The translations under genes were made by a program, and so were the position numbers. Positions 12,864-15,817 of a DNA stretch of 15,817 nt are shown one piece after another. This DNA is from Planctomycetota bacterium (GTDB lineage: Bacteria; Planctomycetota; SZUA-567): assembly GCA_031270145.1 (NCBI GenBank), contig JAISYD010000269.1:1-15817 (forward strand), written 5' to 3'. The notes under the pieces were generated by a model. That model saw nothing but the letters and a program-made list of their open reading frames with translations, had not been told where the DNA came from and did not search any database. Position 1 is the first letter of the stretch. Every line of letters begins with the position of its first letter.

Positions 12864-14978
12864 ATGGATTTCGAGATTCTGCACGACCTGCCGGGCCGTT
12901 TGCGGGTTCGTTGCCGGAATGTCCGACTGGATCGGACATCGGCCAAAGCGATAGGCGAATTACTGTCCCTCCAGGACGGAGTGCGGTCGGTCGAGGTGTC
13001 GGTTCGCACCGGCAACTTGTTGCTGCATTATTCCCGCCTTACCCCAAAACAGGATGTACTGTCCCTGTTGGCGGTCCTTGAGCCGGACGACTGGGACGGA
13101 TTCGGACGGGATGGCTTGGCCGCGCCGCCGTCGATTTTCGAGTTGTCCCTGACCGCTATCCTCAAGACCGCCGCCGCCGCCGCGCTGAAAAGACTGTTTC
13201 TGCCGCTCCGCGTCCGCCACGCCATCATCCTGATCAAGGCCCTGCCATATCTGTTCAGGGGATTGCTGTCGCTACTCCGCGGCAGGATCGGGATCGCGGT
13301 CCTGGATGCCGCCGCCTTGTCCATCCTGTTGTTCCGCCGCGATTTTGCCGCCATCCGCACCATTGTGTGGATGTTTTTGGCGGCGGATTCGCTGGAGGGC
13401 TGGACCCGGGAGCAGTCCAGGCACAGCCTAACCGAGAGCCTGGCTCTGAAAATAGACTCGGTATGGGTCAAAACCGCGATGGGAGAGGCCAAACGCCCAA
13501 TGGCGGAAATACGACCCGGCGATCTGGTGGTGGTGCGTACCGGCGGCGTCATACCGGTGGACGGGGTGGTGGAGGAGGGGGAGGCGTTGATCAACCAGTC
13601 GGTGCTGACCGGCGAGAGCTCGGTGGTTCATAAATACGCCGGCCTGGCGGTCTTCGCCGGGACCGTCATCGACGAGGGGGGCATTGTCGTCCGGGTGGAT
13701 AAGGCGGCCGGCGAGACGCGGCTCCAGGCCATCATCAAATTCATTGAGGAGTCGGAATCGCTCAAGGCCGACGTCCAGTCCAGGGCCGAGCGCCTGGCCG
13801 ACGCCATCGCGCCCTACAGCTTTTTCGCCGCCTTGCTTGTTTTGGCGCTCACCCGCGACTCGATACGCTCCTCGGCCGTCCTCATGGTGGATTATTCCTG
13901 CGCCATCCGCATGTCCACGCCGCTGACCATCCTAAGCGCCATCCGGGAAGGCGTCAGTAACGGAGTCCTGGTCAAGGGCGGCAAGTACATGGAGGCGGTG
14001 GCGCGGGCCGACTGCCTGGTCATCGACAAGACCGGCACCCTGACCCTGGCGAAGCCGTCGGTGGCGCGGGTGGCCGCCTTCGAGGGATGGAACCAAGCCG
14101 GAGTGCTCCGCGACGCCGCCTGCATTGAGGAGCATTTCCCCCACCCGGTGGGCCGGGCGGTGGTGAAAAAGGCGGAAAGCGAGAACCTCCGCCACCAGGA
14201 GCGCCACGCCAAACCCGAATACATCCTCGCGCACGGCATCGCTTCGGAATTGGACGGCAAACAGGTGCTCATCGGCAGTTCGCATTTCATTTTCGAGGAC
14301 AGCCGCGTCCCTGGCTCGGACGAGGCGGAGCGCGAAACCCGGCTTGAGTCGGATCAGGGACGTTCCCTGTTGTACATGGCCCACGGCGCCAAATTGGTGG
14401 GGATGCTGGCGATCGAGGATCCGATTAGGCCGGACGCGGCCAAAACGCTTGCCGGCCTGTCGCGGAACGGCATCGGGCGGATCGTCATGCTGACCGGCGA
14501 CAGCGAAAGGACGGCCCAAGCCGTGGCGGAAAAGCTGGGGATCGGCTCCTTCCGCGCCAACCTCCTGCCGGCCGAAAAGGCCGCGGCCATCGGCAAGCTG
14601 AAAAAAGAGGGCCACAAGGTCATCTTCATCGGCGACGGGGTCAACGATTCCCCCGCCCTTTCCGCCGCCGACGTCGGCGTCAGCCTGAAGGACGGCTCCG
14701 ACATCGCCAAGGAGGTGGCGGGAGTGGTGCTGATGGACGGCAGGCTGTCCAGCCTGGCCACGGTGCGCGTCCTGTCCCGGCGGGTGATGGATCGGATAAA
14801 CCGGCAGTTCGGCTTCATCATGCTCCTGAACTCCGTCCTGTTGGGCCTGGGTCTGTTTGGCGGCATAACCCCTCGCCTAGCGGCATTGCTCCACAACCTG
14901 GGCACCGTGTTGGTGACCGCCAACAGCGTCAAGGGCATTCTGGCCGAGACGGATGTCGACGATGGCGGCGGAGCGTGA
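12864..14978 (+). CDS. P1B-type heavy-metal-transporting ATPase with YSC in place of the CPC motif
   Basis: This membrane pump should export or load a transition metal with ATP. Residues 1-75 form an HMA-like domain (LPGRLRVRC) without the metal-binding CxxC. Hydrophobic segments follow between about 115 and 175. The actuator domain has TGES (249-252). The membrane segment before the P domain carries DYSCAIRMSTP (343-353), where CPC is normal. The P domain has DKTGTLT with the phosphorylated Asp388, the N domain has the His-Pro pair at 427-428, and GDGVND lies at 590-595. The last membrane segment holds HNLGT (678-682), instead of the DxG motif of Zn/Cd pumps or the MxxS motif of Cu pumps. 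With 704 residues it is complete. The altered ion site leaves the metal open; manganese, zinc, iron or cobalt are all conceivable. A strong SD site is missing. Confidence 0.92.
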   Translation: MDFEILHDLPGRLRVRCRNVRLDRTSAKAIGELLSLQDGVRSVEVSVRTGNLLLHYSRLTPKQDVLSLLAVLEPDDWDGFGRDGLAAPPSIFELSLTAILKTAAAAALKRLFLPLRVRHAIILIKALPYLFRGLLSLLRGRIGIAVLDAAALSILLFRRDFAAIRTIVWMFLAADSLEGWTREQSRHSLTESLALKIDSVWVKTAMGEAKRPMAEIRPGDLVVVRTGGVIPVDGVVEEGEALINQSVLTGESSVVHKYAGLAVFAGTVIDEGGIVVRVDKAAGETRLQAIIKFIEESESLKADVQSRAERLADAIAPYSFFAALLVLALTRDSIRSSAVLMVDYSCAIRMSTPLTILSAIREGVSNGVLVKGGKYMEAVARADCLVIDKTGTLTLAKPSVARVAAFEGWNQAGVLRDAACIEEHFPHPVGRAVVKKAESENLRHQERHAKPEYILAHGIASELDGKQVLIGSSHFIFEDSRVPGSDEAERETRLESDQGRSLLYMAHGAKLVGMLAIEDPIRPDAAKTLAGLSRNGIGRIVMLTGDSERTAQAVAEKLGIGSFRANLLPAEKAAAIGKLKKEGHKVIFIGDGVNDSPALSAADVGVSLKDGSDIAKEVAGVVLMDGRLSSLATVRVLSRRVMDRINRQFGFIMLLNSVLLGLGLFGGITPRLAALLHNLGTVLVTANSVKGILAETDVDDGGGA

Positions 14979-15014
14979 CCCTCCCCCCTCGTTCCCTGAA
15001 AGGCGCCATGAAGC

Positions 15015-15257
15015 ATGAAGGTTGAAAGTTTTTTTCCCGGCCGGATACGGATCAGTTCCCCTCTGCTCGCCAAGCCGAAAAACCTGGACCAGACCCGCTT
15101 GATGTTGGCTTCCATCGACGGAATCCAGGACATATCCGTGAATCAGAGGGCCGGGAGCGCCACCATCCTTTACGATCCCGCCCGCCTGTCGGTCGAAATG
15201 CTCATGAACGCCAGGGATGAAATTGAAAAACTCGAGAAAACCATGACGCCGGCTTGA
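15015..15257 (+). CDS. Small HMA-like (ferredoxin-fold) domain protein without CxxC
   Basis: The 80-residue protein has the beta-alpha-beta pattern of heavy-metal-associated domains. FFPGRIRISS (6-15) is followed by a helix to about 34, then IDGIQDISVNQRAGSATILYDP in two pieces as paired strands, and a closing helix. It looks like a stand-alone cousin of the ATPase N-terminal domain, which begins LPGRLRVRC and has the same spacing of elements. No Cys is present at all, so it cannot bind metal like a CxxC chaperone. It follows the ATPase after 36 bases with no terminator and is probably co-transcribed. The ATG at 15015 is used because a nearer ATG at 15008 runs into a stop after five codons. 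A role as accessory or regulatory partner of the pump is inferred. Confidence 0.8.
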   Translation: MKVESFFPGRIRISSPLLAKPKNLDQTRLMLASIDGIQDISVNQRAGSATILYDPARLSVEMLMNARDEIEKLEKTMTPA

Positions 15258-15375
15258 CGCGGGTTTGGTAGTTGGGAATGCAGAAGAGGCGGATGCATTC
15301 GGTTCGCTCCGCCTGCCGCACCCGGATCCCGGCAATCGCGGCCAGGCGCAAAACCAGGTATGGGGGTCTGGCTTG

Positions 15376-15394
15376 ACGTTTTGCCTGAAAACGT
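15376..15394. repeat. Perfect inverted repeat, seven-base arms
   Basis: ACGTTTT (15376-15382) and AAAACGT (15388-15394) flank GCCTG. The half-site GTTTT/AAAAC also occurs in the palindrome at 12319-12334, on the other side of the metal-ATPase operon, with a spacer one base longer. Confidence 0.5.
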
Positions 15395-15514
15395 GTCGGT
15401 TTGGTTGCGCCCGGCGGAGGTCGACTGGTTTTTCCTTGTCATAATAGCTTTATTGAGATTTGGTTGCATTGAAACTGAACAAAAAAGGCCGCTATTGGGG
15501 CAAAAAACATCTTT

Positions 15515-15532
15515 TGTTACCCATCAGTAACA
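15515..15532. repeat. Inverted repeat TGTTAC-N6-GTAACA, candidate operator
   Basis: Six-base arms (15515-15520 and 15527-15532) separated by CCATCA, in the AT-rich region upstream of the right-edge gene. Size and symmetry fit a dimeric repressor site, but one short repeat can arise by chance. Confidence 0.35.
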
Positions 15533-15613
15533 TATCCGCAGCATTTTTGCCTCGATTTTCCGGGTACGGCAAAGAGAAATATTTTAGTCGATTTAGTGTT
15601 CATCCTAATGACT

Positions 15614-15714
15614 TATAATTCAAGCATGTTGTAGGAAAAGCACTCATATTTTGCGGCAATGATGTGGTTTCGGCAAATAAATTGCCTCATTATTGGCAAG
15701 AGTAGTGGTATGAT
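15614..15714 (+). promoter_or_regulatory. Candidate promoters for the right-edge gene
   Basis: A consensus TATAAT (15614-15619) lacks a good -35 box. Further down, TG-N-TATGAT (TG at 15706-15707, box at 15709-15714) is a good extended -10 element, which does not need a strong -35. It would start transcription near 15721, about 22 bases before ATG 15743. The second is the better candidate. Confidence 0.45.
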
Positions 15715-15742
15715 CCGGGGCGCGGCCAAGAGAGGATACGGC

Positions 15743-15817
15743 ATGTTTCCGGTTTTGAAAAAGCATCCGGGTTCCGGTTTTGCCAAACCCGCCGGAGGGG
15801 CGAAGAGGGGGATGACC
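15743..15817 (+). CDS. Start of an unidentified gene, cut by the right edge
   Basis: An ATG at 15743 follows AGAGAGGA (15728-15735) at good spacing and an extended -10 promoter. The frame stays open for 25 codons to the window end, starting MFPVLKKHPGSGF. Composition returns to GC-rich coding style. The visible part is too short to name a family. Confidence 0.45.
   Translation, partial: MFPVLKKHPGSGFAKPAGGAKRGMT

Larger units (their letters stand above)
15258..15742. other. AT-rich gene-free stretch before the right-edge gene
   Basis: About 485 bases with no convincing gene on either strand. From about 15420 to 15715 the GC content falls to roughly 40% by eye, well below the rest. It holds an AGGCGGA/TCCGCCT hairpin (15287-15314), the inverted repeat at 15376-15394, a TGTTAC-N6-GTAACA repeat (15515-15532), and -10-like boxes at 15614 and 15709. 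It could be a long regulatory region or the remnant of an insertion; no mobile-element ends were seen. Confidence 0.55.

Noticed and set aside
15287..15314. Hairpin AGGCGGA/TCCGCCT as terminator of the metal-ATPase operon
   Set aside because: A stem with a 14-base loop exists, but no T-run follows, so a rho-independent terminator is not supported.
15170..15469. Minus-strand open frame over the end of the HMA-like gene and the following gap
   Set aside because: Composition is random-like, there is no motif, and it overlaps a supported gene on the other strand.
1..15817. CRISPR arrays, tRNA or rRNA genes, insertion sequences, integrases
   Set aside because: I saw no regularly spaced repeats, no cloverleaf or rRNA-like stretch, and no transposase or recombinase motif in any gene.

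Overview
The window is GC-rich DNA (mid-60s % by eye) with every recognisable gene on the + strand. Tight operons with ATGA-type overlaps, Shine-Dalgarno (SD) sites and sigma70-like promoters point to a bacterium. The mix of a modular polyketide synthase, nickel-pincer cofactor gene larB, a family 2A encapsulin and a P1B metal ATPase suits a metabolically versatile, perhaps anaerobic Gram-negative. A Desulfobacterota-like source is possible but is only a guess.

Layout. (1) Positions 1-2827: the 3' end of a large modular polyketide synthase (DH tail, KR, ACP) overlapping a discrete type II thioesterase. (2) 2941-5788: an apparent operon of a small Arg/Lys-tailed membrane protein, LarB, the NAD(P)HX dehydratase NnrD and a stand-alone lipoyl-E2 acyltransferase, closed by a terminator at 5795-5837. 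(3) 5866-6621: triosephosphate isomerase, then a terminator at 6661-6698. (4) 6734-12088: a near-consensus promoter and six genes for CysM-type cysteine synthase, JAMM metalloprotease, MoaD/CysO-like sulfur carrier, MoeZ-like E1 with rhodanese domain, family 2A encapsulin shell and an encapsulin-cargo cysteine desulfurase. (5) 12089-12587: a gene-free regulatory stretch with a terminator-like hairpin, a perfect 16-bp palindrome, a strong promoter and a structured leader. (6) 12588-15257: a small membrane protein, a P1B-type metal ATPase with an unusual ion-site motif, and a small HMA-like protein. (7) 15258-15742: an AT-rich gene-free stretch with candidate promoters, leading into a gene cut by the right edge.

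The most interesting part is block 4. It puts in one transcription unit both halves of a possible sulfur store: an encapsulated cysteine desulfurase that would deposit sulfur from cysteine inside a protein shell, and a rhodanese/E1/carrier-protein/CysM route that could take persulfide sulfur and rebuild cysteine. The sulfur carrier ends in Gly-Gly plus four extra residues, so it should need trimming, and a JAMM protease gene lies directly upstream. Encapsulin-desulfurase pairs and CysO/Mec/CysM systems are each known; their union here as a store-and-recall loop is my inference.
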